Shown: in pieces, positions 36,641 to 45,116 of the stretch | Numbering within the stretch: the first letter of the stretch is position 1 | Layout of the letters: every line of letters starts with the position of its first letter | Source: Pseudonocardia sp. HH130629-09 | GTDB lineage: Bacteria; Actinomycetota; Actinomycetes; Mycobacteriales; Pseudonocardiaceae | Direction: 5' to 3' | Length of the DNA stretch: 64,000 nt | Assembly (NCBI RefSeq): GCF_001294645.1 | Contig: NZ_CP011868.1 | Span: forward strand, 1,550,001 to 1,614,000 | Program-made: the position numbers and the translations under genes | Notes under the pieces: generated by a model | What the model was told of the DNA's origin: nothing | Seen by the model: only the letters and a program-made list of their open reading frames with translations | Database searches by the model: none

Positions 36641-38209
36641 GTGTTCGACTCCCTCTCCGAGCGGCTCGGATCCACGCTGCGCGACCTGCGCGGCAAGGGC
36701 CGGCTCTCCGACGCCGACATCGACGCCACCGCGCGCGAGATCCGGATCGCGCTGCTGGAGGCGGACGTCGCCCTGCCGGTGGTCCGCGGTTTCATCGCGC
36801 GGATCAAGGAGCGGGCCAAGGGGACGGAGGTCTCCCAGGCCCTGAACCCGGCCCAGCAGGTCGTCAAGATCGTCAACGAGGAGCTCGTCGCGATCCTCGG
36901 CGGCGAGACGCGGCGGCTGAACCTGACGAAGGAACCGCCGACGGTCATCATGCTGGCCGGTCTGCAGGGCGCCGGAAAGACGACCCTGGCCGGCAAGCTC
37001 GCCCGCTGGCTCCGGGGCCAGGGCCACACCCCGCTGCTCGTGGCGTGCGACCTGCAGCGCCCCAACGCGGTGAACCAGCTGCAGATCGTCGGTGAGCGCG
37101 CCGGCGTCCCGACCTACGCACCGCACCCCGGTGCCACCGGGTCCGGTGAGCTCCCCGAGGGCCCCGGCGACCCGGTCGGCGTCGCCCGCGACGGCATCGC
37201 GCACGCCCGCGACAAGCAGTACGACGTGGTCGTCGTCGACACGGCGGGCCGCCTCGGTGTCGACGAGGAGCTGATGCGCCAGGCGTCCGACATCCGGGAC
37301 GCGGTGCAGCCCGACGAGGTCCTGTTCGTCGTCGACGCGATGATCGGTCAGGACGCCGTGGCCACGGCCGAGGCGTTCCGCGACGGCGTCGGCTTCACCG
37401 GTGTCGTGCTGACCAAGCTCGACGGCGACGCCCGCGGTGGTGCCGCGCTGAGCGTCCGCGAGGTCACCGGCCAGCCGATCCTCTTCGCCTCCAACGGCGA
37501 GAAGCTCGAGGACTTCGACGTCTTCCACCCCGACCGGATGTCCTCGCGCATCCTCGGGATGGGTGACCTGCTCACCCTCATCGAGCAGGCCGAGCAGGTC
37601 TTCGACGCCGAGCAGTCCGCGGCCGCCGCCGCGAAGATCAGCTCCGGCGAGCTGTCCCTGGAGGACTTCCTCCAGCAGATGCTGCAGCTGCGCAAGATGG
37701 GGCCGATCGGCAACATCCTGAACATGCTCCCGGGGATGAACTCCGGGCAGGCGAAGGCCGCGCTGGAGCAGGTCGACGACCGTCAGATCGACCGCCTGCA
37801 GGCCATCATCCGCGGCATGACCCCCGCCGAGCGGGCGGACCCCAAGATCATCAACGCGTCGCGCCGGCAGCGCATCGCGAACGGGTCCGGTGTCTCCGTC
37901 TCCGACGTGAACGACCTGGTCAACCGCTTCTTCGAGGCCCGCAAGATGATGAAGCAGATGGCCGGCCAGTTCGGCTTCGGCGGTGGCGGGCGCAGCGCGA
38001 CCAAGAAGGTCCCGAAGAACCCGCGCAAGGCCCGCCAGGCGAAGAAGGGCCGGCGCAGCGGCAACCCCGCGAACCGCGCCGCCGCCGGCGCGCCGGACCT
38101 GTCGAACCTGCCGCCGAGCCTCCAGCAGCTCCCGCCCGGGTTGGGCAACCTCGACCAGCTGCCGCCCGGGTTCGACCCGTCGAAGCTGAACTTCGGCAAG
38201 AAGAAGTAG
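36641..38209 (+). CDS. ffh: Signal recognition particle protein Ffh
   Basis: Ffh binds signal sequences on nascent chains and docks with FtsY. The 522-aa protein has the N domain, the G domain with GLQGAGKTTLAGKLA at 106-120, DTAGRLGVDEELM and TKLDGDARGG, and a methionine-rich M domain with FLQQMLQLRKMGPIGNI. A basic and then Pro/Leu-rich C-terminal tail of about 70 residues extends beyond the M domain, as in other Pseudonocardiales-like sequences. Confidence 0.97.
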   Translation: MFDSLSERLGSTLRDLRGKGRLSDADIDATAREIRIALLEADVALPVVRGFIARIKERAKGTEVSQALNPAQQVVKIVNEELVAILGGETRRLNLTKEPPTVIMLAGLQGAGKTTLAGKLARWLRGQGHTPLLVACDLQRPNAVNQLQIVGERAGVPTYAPHPGATGSGELPEGPGDPVGVARDGIAHARDKQYDVVVVDTAGRLGVDEELMRQASDIRDAVQPDEVLFVVDAMIGQDAVATAEAFRDGVGFTGVVLTKLDGDARGGAALSVREVTGQPILFASNGEKLEDFDVFHPDRMSSRILGMGDLLTLIEQAEQVFDAEQSAAAAAKISSGELSLEDFLQQMLQLRKMGPIGNILNMLPGMNSGQAKAALEQVDDRQIDRLQAIIRGMTPAERADPKIINASRRQRIANGSGVSVSDVNDLVNRFFEARKMMKQMAGQFGFGGGGRSATKKVPKNPRKARQAKKGRRSGNPANRAAAGAPDLSNLPPSLQQLPPGLGNLDQLPPGFDPSKLNFGKKK

Positions 38210-38224
38210 CTAGGGTCGCCACCC

Positions 38225-39343
38225 ATGACCGATCTTCCGGCCGTGGGGTGGCGGCTCCGCGGGACGCTGCTGGGTCCTGACGGTGCCGGGGGCGCCGACC
38301 TGTACGTCGACGGCACCGGGCGGATCAGCCCGGAGCCGCTGCCCGGCGCCCAGGACCTGGTCACCGACGGCTGGATCGTCCCCGGTCTGGTCGACGCGCA
38401 CTGCCACGTCGGGCTCGGCCCGAACGGCCCGGTCACCGACCTGGAGGAGTGCGCGGCCCAGGCGCGCACCGACCGCGACGCGGGCACCCTGCTGCTGCGC
38501 GACTGCGGGTCCCCGGTCGACACCTCGCCGCTGCGGGCCCGCGACGACCTGCCCGAGATCATCCGCGCCGGGCGGCACGTCGCCCGCCCCAAGCGCTACA
38601 TCCCCGGCCTCGCCGCCGAGCTCGACGACCCGCGCCTGCTGGTCGACGAGGTCCGGACCCAGGCGGCCCGCGGCGACGGCTGGGTGAAGCTCGTGGGGGA
38701 CTGGATCGACCGTTCGGCGGGCCCCGACGACGCCGACCTCGCCCCGCTCTGGCCGGACGAGGTACTGGCCGAGGCGATCACCGCGGCCCACGGGGCCGGC
38801 GCCCGCGTCACCGCGCACGTCTTCGGCACCGAGGCGCTGCCCGGGCTGATCCGGGCCGGGATCGACTGCATCGAGCACGGCACCGGGCTCTCCGACGAGC
38901 TCATCGACGAGATGGCCGCCCGCGGCACCGCCCTGGTGCCCACGCTGATCAACGTCGAGACCTTCCCCGGCATCGCCGAGAAGGCGACGAAGTATCCCCG
39001 CTACGCCGGCCACATGCGTGACCTGCACGCCCATGCCTGGGAGACCGTCGGACGCGCGATCGAGGCCGGGGTCCCGGTCTACGCGGGCACCGACGCCGGC
39101 GGCGGCATCCGGCACGGCCGGATCGCCGACGAGATCGCCGAGCTCGCCCGGGCCGGGCACCCGGACCCGATCGGGGCGGCGAGCTGGGCGGCGCGTTCCT
39201 GGCTGGGCCGCCCGGCCGGCCCGACGCCCGGTGCGCCGGCCGACCTGGTCGTGTACAGCCGCGACCCGCGGGGGGATCTCGGCGTGCTGCGGGCCCCGTC
39301 GGTGGTCCTGATCCGCGGACGTCGGGTATCAACGGGGGCATGA
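38225..39343 (+). CDS. Amidohydrolase (imidazolonepropionase-like)
   Basis: The 372-aa protein is a metal-dependent amidohydrolase: PGLVDAHCHVGLG near residue 58 provides the first HxH ligands, GWVKLVGDW near 155 may provide the bridging lysine, TAHVFG and CIEHGTGL give further histidines and YAGTDAGG the catalytic aspartate. It occupies the place of the amidohydrolase next to ffh in mycobacteria. The substrate is unknown. TAGGGT at 38211-38216 lies eight bases before the ATG. Confidence 0.85.
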   Translation: MTDLPAVGWRLRGTLLGPDGAGGADLYVDGTGRISPEPLPGAQDLVTDGWIVPGLVDAHCHVGLGPNGPVTDLEECAAQARTDRDAGTLLLRDCGSPVDTSPLRARDDLPEIIRAGRHVARPKRYIPGLAAELDDPRLLVDEVRTQAARGDGWVKLVGDWIDRSAGPDDADLAPLWPDEVLAEAITAAHGAGARVTAHVFGTEALPGLIRAGIDCIEHGTGLSDELIDEMAARGTALVPTLINVETFPGIAEKATKYPRYAGHMRDLHAHAWETVGRAIEAGVPVYAGTDAGGGIRHGRIADEIAELARAGHPDPIGAASWAARSWLGRPAGPTPGAPADLVVYSRDPRGDLGVLRAPSVVLIRGRRVSTGA

Positions 39344-40362
39344 GCAGTTCGCCCGGTTCGCCGCGGGGATCACGCGGAGCCTCCGCCGACGACCCGGACG
39401 GCTCCAGCCCGTCCGGGGCCGCGGCACCGTCGCCCGCCGGATCGTCGCCCGCCGGATCGTCGTCGCCCGCCGGACCGCCGCCCACAGGGTGGCCGGGCGG
39501 GCCCGGGCCGAACGGCGCAGGCGGGCCCGGCCCGTACGGCCCGGGTGGGTCGACGCCGTACGGACCGGGTGTCCCGGCGCCCTGGGGGCCGGGTGGACCC
39601 GAGCAGCACGGCCCGGGTACGCCGTACGGTCCGCCTCCGCGGCGCGGGCTGTTCGGGATCGAGCCGTCCCCGCCCCCGCCGCGTCCGTTCCGCGGGCTGC
39701 TCGCGTTCCTCGTGGTCGAGATCGTGTTCCTCGGCTCGTCGTTCCTACTGGCCGTGGGCCTGGGGGAGGTCGACTCGGCACAGGAGGTCCTGCTCGCGAT
39801 CGTCGTCCCGACGATCCTGGCCGCGCTCACCTGCGTCGTCTGGACCCGGGTGTTCGGCAGCGGCCCCGTCTCCGACCTGGGCCTGCAGTTCCGCTGGGAG
39901 GACGTCGGCATCGGGCTGCTGATCGGCGTCGCCGGGCTGTTCGTGACGATCCCCGCCGCGCTGGCCTACCTCTACCTGGTCGGCCCGGACCTCACGACCT
40001 CGGTCGGCGTCGCCTTCGAGGGCATCCGCACGACGTGGCCGGTCGCGCTGGCCGTGATGGTCGGCGTCGTCGTGATCGCGCCGGTCTGCGAGGAGATCGT
40101 CTACCGAGGCCTGCTGTGGAACGCCGTCGCCCACTGGATCGGCAACCGCTGGGTCGTGTTCGTGCTGACCACGGCGGTGTTCGCCCTGGCCCACCTGGAG
40201 TTCCTCCGTGCTCCGCTGCTGTTTGTCGTCGCGCTGCCGTTGGGGATCGCACGGCTGCTGACCGGCCGCGTCACCGCCGGGATCGTGGCGCACGCGGTCA
40301 ACAACTTCCTGCCAGGGCTGGCCCTGGCCCTCATGCTGGTCGGGGCCTTTCCCGCGGTCTGA
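39340..40362 (+). CDS. CPBP-family intramembrane metalloprotease
   Basis: The 340-aa protein has a 110-residue Gly/Pro/Tyr-rich disordered head with repeats such as GPYGPG, then about seven membrane helices with the CPBP (CAAX-protease-like) motifs EEIVYRGLL (near 250), FALAHLEF and AHAVNNF. Targets are unknown. ATG 39340 overlaps the amidohydrolase stop. A 15-18 bp imperfect repeat (PAGSS) at 39429-39475 lies in the head. Confidence 0.88.
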   Translation: MSSSPGSPRGSRGASADDPDGSSPSGAAAPSPAGSSPAGSSSPAGPPPTGWPGGPGPNGAGGPGPYGPGGSTPYGPGVPAPWGPGGPEQHGPGTPYGPPPRRGLFGIEPSPPPPRPFRGLLAFLVVEIVFLGSSFLLAVGLGEVDSAQEVLLAIVVPTILAALTCVVWTRVFGSGPVSDLGLQFRWEDVGIGLLIGVAGLFVTIPAALAYLYLVGPDLTTSVGVAFEGIRTTWPVALAVMVGVVVIAPVCEEIVYRGLLWNAVAHWIGNRWVVFVLTTAVFALAHLEFLRAPLLFVVALPLGIARLLTGRVTAGIVAHAVNNFLPGLALALMLVGAFPAV

Positions 40363-40369
40363 ACGACGT

Positions 40370-40381
40370 CTGGCAGAATGG
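40370..40381 (+). promoter_or_regulatory. Extended -10 promoter of rpsP
   Basis: CTGGCAGAATGG contains a TGG extension before the -10-like CAGAAT. The same CTGGCAnnnTGG string occurs before rplS (44497) and rlmN (60411). A start here gives an rpsP leader of about 125 nt with a CCGTGGC/GCCACGG hairpin. Confidence 0.55.
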
Positions 40382-40509
40382 CCGATCGGGTCCGTGGCCG
40401 GCCCTCTACCTGCCACGGCCGACACCTACGAGTGAGCGAGCCCGTAACCCCACGCGAGGCAGGCTGACTCATCGCAGCACGAATCGACATTCGCGAGGAG
40501 CACCACAGC

Positions 40510-41013
40510 GTGGCCGTCAAGATCAAGCTGATGCGTCTGGGCAAGATCCGTCAGCCGTACTACCGCGTCGTCGTCGCGGACTCCCGTACGCGCCGCAACG
40601 GCCGGGCCATCGAGACGATCGGCAAGTACCACCCGAAGAACGAGCCGAGCCTGATCGAGATCGACTCGGACCGTGCGCAGTACTGGCTGGGCGTCGGCGC
40701 GCAGCCGACCGAGTCGGTGCAGAACCTGCTCGAGATCACCGGCGACTGGCAGAAGTTCAAGGGCCTGCCGGGCACCGAGGGCACCCTGAAGCCGCAGGCC
40801 GAGAAGGTCGACAAGCTGGCCCGCTTCAACGAGGCGCTGGCTGCGGCGAACGAGGAGCCGACCACCGCGGCCACCACCCCGAAGAAGAAGGGTGGCGACC
40901 GCGCCGGCAAGACCGCTGACGCCGCCCCGGCCGAGGCCGCGACGAAGAGCGACGACGTCGCCGACGCGACCAAGGACGCGGCCGCGCCGGCCACCGAGTC
41001 GACCCAGTCGTGA
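40510..41013 (+). CDS. rpsP: 30S ribosomal protein bS16
   Basis: The 167-aa protein begins with the bS16 core ([21 protein letters not shown], then [14 protein letters not shown]) in about 90 residues and continues with a long Ala/Lys/Asp-rich tail, as is usual in actinobacteria. GAGGAG lies nine bases before GTG 40510. It starts the rpsP-khpA-rimM operon and overlaps khpA by GTGA. Confidence 0.96.
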   Translation: MAVKIKLMRLGKIRQPYYRVVVADSRTRRNGRAIETIGKYHPKNEPSLIEIDSDRAQYWLGVGAQPTESVQNLLEITGDWQKFKGLPGTEGTLKPQAEKVDKLARFNEALAAANEEPTTAATTPKKKGGDRAGKTADAAPAEAATKSDDVADATKDAAAPATESTQS

Positions 41014-41249
41014 CTCTCATGGCGGACGCGCTCGAGCACCTCGTGCGCGGCATCGTCGACCACCCCGACGACGTCCGGGTGGACCTGGTCACCGGGCGTC
41101 GCGGTCGGATCCTCGAGGTCCGGGTGCACCCCGACGACCTCGGGAAGGTGATCGGCCGGGGTGGCCGCACCGCCACCGCCCTGCGCAACGTTATCGGTGG
41201 TGTGGGCGGTCGCGGCGTGCGCGTCGACGTCGTCGACACCGACCGGTGA
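41010..41249 (+). CDS. khpA: KH-domain RNA-binding protein KhpA
   Basis: The 79-aa protein is a single KH domain with the motif [15 protein letters not shown] near residues 48-62. KhpA with KhpB binds RNA and affects cell elongation in other Gram-positives. GTG 41010 overlaps the rpsP stop; ATG 41019 is an alternative start. It overlaps rimM by GTGA. Confidence 0.92.
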   Translation: MTLMADALEHLVRGIVDHPDDVRVDLVTGRRGRILEVRVHPDDLGKVIGRGGRTATALRNVIGGVGGRGVRVDVVDTDR

Positions 41250-41797
41250 CGAGTTCCGCACCCGACGACGCCGGCCAGGTCCTGGTCGGCGTCGTCGTGC
41301 GTGTGCACGGTCTGCGGGGTGAGGTCGTCGTCGAGCCCCGCACCGACGACCCGCGGACGCGCTTCGCGCCCGGTGCCGTCCTGCAGGGCCACCGGACCCG
41401 GGGCGCGGGTCCCGGGCCGCTCACCGTCACCGGTGCGCGTGCCCACTCGGGTCGCTGGCTCGTGCTCTTCGAGGGCGTCGCCGACCGCGACGCCGCCGAG
41501 GCCCTGCGCGGGGTCCAGCTCAGGCTGCCGACCTCCGCGCTCGCCGAGCCGGAGGACCCGGAGGAGTTCCACGTCCACCAGCTGACCGGCCTGCGGGCCG
41601 AGCTGGCGGACGGGACCACGGCGGGCACCGTCTCCGACGTCGTGCACGGGCCCGGCGGGTCCCTGCTGGTCGTCACCCGGCCCGCCGGACACGAGGCGCT
41701 CGTCCCGTTCGTCGAGGTGATCGTGCCCACCGTCGACCTGGCGGGGGGACGCGTGGTCCTCGACCCGCCCGACGGGCTGCTCGACCCCCAGGACTGA
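41246..41797 (+). CDS. rimM: 16S rRNA processing protein RimM
   Basis: RimM helps assemble the 30S head by binding uS19. The 183-aa protein has the N-terminal beta-barrel with VGVVVRVHGLRGEVVV and the C-terminal PRC-barrel with EEFHVHQLTGLRAEL and VPFVEVIVPTVDLAGGRVVLDPPDG. GTG 41246 overlaps the khpA stop. TrmD, usually next, is displaced here by the HTH/Clp-N pair and mgtC. Confidence 0.94.
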   Translation: MTSSAPDDAGQVLVGVVVRVHGLRGEVVVEPRTDDPRTRFAPGAVLQGHRTRGAGPGPLTVTGARAHSGRWLVLFEGVADRDAAEALRGVQLRLPTSALAEPEDPEEFHVHQLTGLRAELADGTTAGTVSDVVHGPGGSLLVVTRPAGHEALVPFVEVIVPTVDLAGGRVVLDPPDGLLDPQD

Positions 41798-41799
41798 TC

Positions 41800-41832
41800 A
41801 CGGCCCGGCACCCTCCCGTGGTGCCGGGCCGT
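41800..41832. terminator. Perfect 13-bp stem after rimM
   Basis: ACGGCCCGGCACC (41800-41812) pairs perfectly with GGTGCCGGGCCGT (41820-41832) around a 7-nt loop, followed by TCTC. It starts three bases after the rimM stop and isolates the rpsP operon from the next unit. Confidence 0.8.
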
Positions 41833-41846
41833 TCTCACGGCGCCGG

Positions 41847-41892
41847 TGTCAACTCAGGTTGACAACCGGGCCGGTGTCAACCTACATTGACA
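41847..41892 (+). promoter_or_regulatory. Two TGTCAA-N6-TTGACA palindromes forming the promoter of the HTH/Clp-N unit
   Basis: TGTCAA-CTCAGG-TTGACA (41847-41864) and TGTCAA-CCTACA-TTGACA (41875-41892) have identical arms and lie 28 bp apart centre to centre. TTGACA of the first (41859-41864) is also a perfect -35, and TACATT (41883-41888) inside the second is an 18-bp-spaced -10. Transcription would begin at about the ATG 41895, so the mRNA is probably leaderless and any protein bound to these sites must block the promoter. Confidence 0.8.
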
Positions 41893-41894
41893 CC

Positions 41895-42110
41895 ATGAGC
41901 GATGCGACGGCAGTGGCCGCGGCGGCGTCCAGCACGGACCCGGCCGTGGGGCTGCGGGCGGTGGTGGCCCTGCGCGAGCTGCAGGAGTCCCTGGAGGAGC
42001 TGCAGGTCACCAACGCCCGCGACCAGGGGTGGTCCTGGCAGCAGATCGCCGACGCGCTGCGGATCAGCCGGCAGGCGGTGCACAAGAAGTACCGCCGGCT
42101 CGGCCTGTAG
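41895..42110 (+). CDS. Small helix-turn-helix protein
   Basis: The 71-aa protein has an Ala-rich start, a helix LRELQESLEELQVTNARDQG and a helix-turn-helix WSWQQIADALRISRQAVHKK with a short basic end. It resembles the N-terminal DNA-binding part of ClpC2-type proteins and other small actinobacterial HTH regulators. ATG 41895 immediately follows two palindromes, which it probably binds. The next gene, 13 bp later, encodes a Clp-N protein. Confidence 0.8.
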   Translation: MSDATAVAAAASSTDPAVGLRAVVALRELQESLEELQVTNARDQGWSWQQIADALRISRQAVHKKYRRLGL

Positions 42111-42123
42111 AGGGGAGACGCAC

Positions 42124-42669
42124 ATGTTCGAACGGTTCACCGACGAGGCCCGCAGGGTCGTCGTCCTGGCCCAGGAGATCGCGCGGACGAGGTACGCGGG
42201 GCGGATCGGGCCGGAGCACCTGCTGCTCGGGGTCCTGCGGTGTCCCGGTACGCCGGGGGAGGAGATCCTCTCCGCGGCCGGGGTCGACGCCCGCACCGTC
42301 ACCGAGGAGCTCGACCGGGTGGACGGCGCGCCCGCTCGCGACGCCGACGCCCTCGCCGCCCTGGGCATCGACCTCGACGCCGTCCGGAACGCGGTGGAGG
42401 CGGGCTTCGGCCCTGGCGCGCTCGACCGACCGCGGCGCGAGCGGTGGCGTGCCGGGCACATCCCGTTTGAGAAGTCGTCGAAGAAGGCGCTCGAGCTGGC
42501 GCTGCGCGAGGCGATCCGGCTGGGCGACCGGTTCATCGGGACCGAGCATGTCCTGCTCGGGCTGCTGCACCCGGACACTGCGGCCTCGCAGGTGCTCGAC
42601 CGGTGCGGGATGACGCTGTACGACACCCGGGAAACCGTGGAACGGCGGCGGCCCCGCCGGGCCGGCTGA
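42124..42669 (+). CDS. Clp N-terminal-domain protein (ClpC2-like, no ATPase)
   Basis: The 181-aa protein consists of two Clp-N repeats (about residues 1-65 and 110-170) related to the N-domain of ClpC1: MFERFTDEARRVVVLAQE, GPEHLLLGVL, then GHIPFEKSSKKALELALRE and IGTEHVLLGLLH. A 40-residue loop separates the repeats. No AAA module is present. The phenylalanines at positions 2 and 115 match those that line the cyclomarin pocket of ClpC1 (recalled as Phe2 and Phe80). AGGGGAG precedes the ATG. With the HTH protein (71 aa) it adds up to about the length of mycobacterial ClpC2. The role as decoy or sensor is inferred. Confidence 0.82.
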   Translation: MFERFTDEARRVVVLAQEIARTRYAGRIGPEHLLLGVLRCPGTPGEEILSAAGVDARTVTEELDRVDGAPARDADALAALGIDLDAVRNAVEAGFGPGALDRPRRERWRAGHIPFEKSSKKALELALREAIRLGDRFIGTEHVLLGLLHPDTAASQVLDRCGMTLYDTRETVERRRPRRAG

Positions 42670-42720
42670 GCCACCTGGCCGAGTCCCGCGCCCGGGCTTC
42701 CGCGCTCGAGTCGTCGGCGC

Positions 42721-43479
42721 TCAGTCGTCGGCGCGGTCCGGGTCGTCCGGGTCCTCCGTCGGGTCCACCCGGGTCTGGGCCGAGCGCACCCCGTCGGTCT
42801 CCGACAGCGCCGCGGCCAGGCCGTTCAGGTCGCCCCGGCCGTCGAGCCGCAGGGTGAGTGCGGCGACCCGACCGCCGTCGTCGGTGAGCGAGCCGCGGTG
42901 CACGGACACCCCGGCGACCGAGAAGCCGGCCGCGGTGCAGCGCTCCAGGACCCGGCGGAGCACGCCGTGGCCGTCGTCGTAGCGGATCCGCAGCACCGGC
43001 GGGCGACGACGGTGCCGCCGCACCACCCGCGCCACCGGCTGCAGACCGCGGGTGACCAGGAAGTGCGCCGCTGTCGCGAGGACGGCCAGCGGGGCCAGGC
43101 CCGCGCCGCACGCCGTCCCGACCGCGGCGGCCAGCCAGATTGTGGCCGCGGTGGTGAGCCCGCGCACCACGTCCTGCCGGACGAAGATCAGTCCGGCGCC
43201 GATGAACCCGATCCCGGACACGATCTGCGCCGCGATCCGGGACGGGTCCAGCGCGACGTGCTCGGTCGTGAGCAGGTCGGCGAAGCCGTACTTGGAGATG
43301 ACCATGAACACCGCCGCGCCGACGCCGACCAGCACGTGCGTGCGCAGTCCGGCGCTCTTCGCCCCGGCCTCGCGTTCCAGACCGATCGCCGTCGTCAGCA
43401 GCAGGGCGAGCAGCACCGGCGGCAGCAGGCTCCACTGCGCCGCCGTCGACCAGAGCGGCTCGGTCCAGGATTCCGACAT
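42721..43479 (-). CDS. MgtC/SapB-family membrane protein
   Basis: The 252-aa protein has five hydrophobic helices with the MgtC/SapB motifs [19 protein letters not shown] and [11 protein letters not shown], followed by a cytoplasmic ACT-like C-terminal domain (about 155-240). MgtC proteins affect adaptation to low Mg2+ and inhibit the F-type ATP synthase in some pathogens. ATG 43479 follows AAGGAGG. The gene is transcribed against trmD, whose start is only 50 bp away. Confidence 0.88.
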   Translation of the reverse strand: MSESWTEPLWSTAAQWSLLPPVLLALLLTTAIGLEREAGAKSAGLRTHVLVGVGAAVFMVISKYGFADLLTTEHVALDPSRIAAQIVSGIGFIGAGLIFVRQDVVRGLTTAATIWLAAAVGTACGAGLAPLAVLATAAHFLVTRGLQPVARVVRRHRRRPPVLRIRYDDGHGVLRRVLERCTAAGFSVAGVSVHRGSLTDDGGRVAALTLRLDGRGDLNGLAAALSETDGVRSAQTRVDPTEDPDDPDRADD

Positions 43480-43529
43480 GCGCGACCTCCTTCGGGGCGG
43501 GGGGACGGGCGCCTGCGACGATCCGCGCC

Positions 43530-44306
43530 GTGCGGATCGACGTCGTGACCATCTTCCCGTCCTACCTGCAACCGTTGCGCGAGGCACTGCTGGGGCGGGC
43601 GATCGACCGCGGGCTGCTGGACGTCGCCGTGCACGACCTGCGGGACTGGACCCACGACGTGCACCAGGCCGTCGACGACTCCCCGTACGGCGGCGGGCCG
43701 GGCATGGTCATGCGCCCCCAGGTGTGGGGCGAGGCCCTCGACGACGTGCTGGCCACCCCGGACCCGCCCGCCCGGCTGGTCGTCCCCACCCCGGCCGGGC
43801 GGCCGTTCACCCAGGCCACCGCGCACGCCTGGACCGCCGAGGAGCGGCTGGTGTTCGCCTGCGGCCGCTACGAGGGCATCGACGAGCGCGTGCTGCTCGA
43901 CGCCCGGGCCCGCGGCATCACCGTCGACGAGGTCTCGATCGGGGACTACGTGCTCGTCGGCGGGGAGGTCGCGGTGTTGGTGATGGTCGAGGCCGTCGCC
44001 CGGCTGCTGCCCGGCGTGCTGGGCAACCCGCGCTCGGCCGCCGAGGACTCCTTCTCCGACGGGTTGCTCGAAGGCCCGTCCTACACCCGTCCCGAGGTGT
44101 GGCGGGGGCTGGCCGTGCCGGAGGTGCTCCGCGGCGGGAACCACGCCGCGATCGCCCGCTGGCGTCGCGACCGGGCCCTGGAACGGACCCGGGACCGGCG
44201 CCCCGACCTGCTCGACGCGCTCGGACCGGACGCCCTGGACGCCGCCGACCGCGCGGTGCTCGCCGCCGGGCGCCCCGACGACGACGCCGACGGCCCCACC
44301 GGCTGA
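43530..44306 (+). CDS. trmD: tRNA (guanine-N1)-methyltransferase
   Basis: TrmD methylates G37 of tRNAs that read CNN codons. The 258-aa protein begins with [15 protein letters not shown] and has [14 protein letters not shown] and the knotted SAM site with [12 protein letters not shown]-like sequence ([18 protein letters not shown], about residues 135-152). The length is slightly more than usual because of an Asp-rich end. GTG 43530 is divergent from mgtC. Confidence 0.96.
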   Translation: MRIDVVTIFPSYLQPLREALLGRAIDRGLLDVAVHDLRDWTHDVHQAVDDSPYGGGPGMVMRPQVWGEALDDVLATPDPPARLVVPTPAGRPFTQATAHAWTAEERLVFACGRYEGIDERVLLDARARGITVDEVSIGDYVLVGGEVAVLVMVEAVARLLPGVLGNPRSAAEDSFSDGLLEGPSYTRPEVWRGLAVPEVLRGGNHAAIARWRRDRALERTRDRRPDLLDALGPDALDAADRAVLAAGRPDDDADGPTG

Positions 44307-44717
44307 GCGTTCCCGCCGGTCGCGTCCTCGGCCCGGCACCGCGGGGCCGGCCCAGGGCCGTGCGGGGGACCCTCCGGCCGTCGCCCGGCGGGCCCCCACC
44401 GGCGACCGGCGGTGCCCGGTGCGTCCGGTGCGACCGGCCCCGCGGAGCCGTTCCCGGAGGCCCCGGACCACCGGGTGTCCGGGGCGATCTGCCCGTCTGG
44501 CACTATGGACGGGTTGCCAGCGCCGCGTGTGGCGCCCGGTGACGGTCACGTGTGCCCCCCGGTCCCGCCGGTGGTGCCGGCCGTACCGAGCCCGCCACGT
44601 GAGGAGCGTCGTCGCCAGTACGGCACGACCGCCCCGTGGCCCGGGCGCGATCCCGGATCGACCCGGGACCGGCACCGCACGACCCGCACGAACGACACAC
44701 GAGGACGGACCGTCGAC
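44307..44717. other. 411-bp non-coding interval with the rplS promoter and long leader
   Basis: No gene is seen here. It holds an 8-bp-stem hairpin at 44461-44484 (CCCCGGAC/GTCCGGGG) that may end trmD transcription, the extended -10 element CTGGCACTATGG at 44497-44508, and then about 200 bases of leader before rplS. The rest is Gly/Pro-biased GC-rich sequence without a ribosome site before the one at rplS. Confidence 0.55.
44497..44508 (+). promoter_or_regulatory. Extended -10 promoter of rplS
   Basis: CTGGCACTATGG has TGG before the -10-like CACTAT, the same layout as before rpsP and rlmN. It predicts an rplS leader of about 205 nt. Confidence 0.5.
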
Positions 44718-45074
44718 ATGAACACCCTGGACGCACTGGACGCGGAGACCCTGCGCTCCGACATCCCGAACTTCCGCCCCGGGGACACCCTCAAGGTGCA
44801 CGTGAAGGTCATCGAGGGCAACCGCACCCGTACCCAGATCTTCCAGGGCGTCGTCATCCGTCGCCACGGCTCGGGTGCCCGCGAGACCTTCACCGTGCGC
44901 AAGATCTCGTTCGGCGTCGGCGTCGAGCGCACCTTCCCGGTGCACACGCCGAACATCGAGAAGATCGAGGTCGCCACCCGCGGTGACGTCCGCCGGGCGA
45001 AGCTGTACTACCTCCGCGACCTCCGCGGCAAGGCCGCGAAGATCAAGGAGCGCCGGGAGACCACCGCGTCCTGA
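44718..45074 (+). CDS. rplS: 50S ribosomal protein bL19
   Basis: The 118-aa protein is bL19, with [20 protein letters not shown], the signature [19 protein letters not shown] and the end [17 protein letters not shown]. It lies at the 30S-50S interface. It is followed by lepB after 42 bp, in the conserved rplS-lepB-rnhB order. Confidence 0.97.
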   Translation: MNTLDALDAETLRSDIPNFRPGDTLKVHVKVIEGNRTRTQIFQGVVIRRHGSGARETFTVRKISFGVGVERTFPVHTPNIEKIEVATRGDVRRAKLYYLRDLRGKAAKIKERRETTAS

Positions 45075-45116
45075 CCGTCACCCAGTCGTGACGGACCGGT
45101 GACGTAATCTCGAAGC

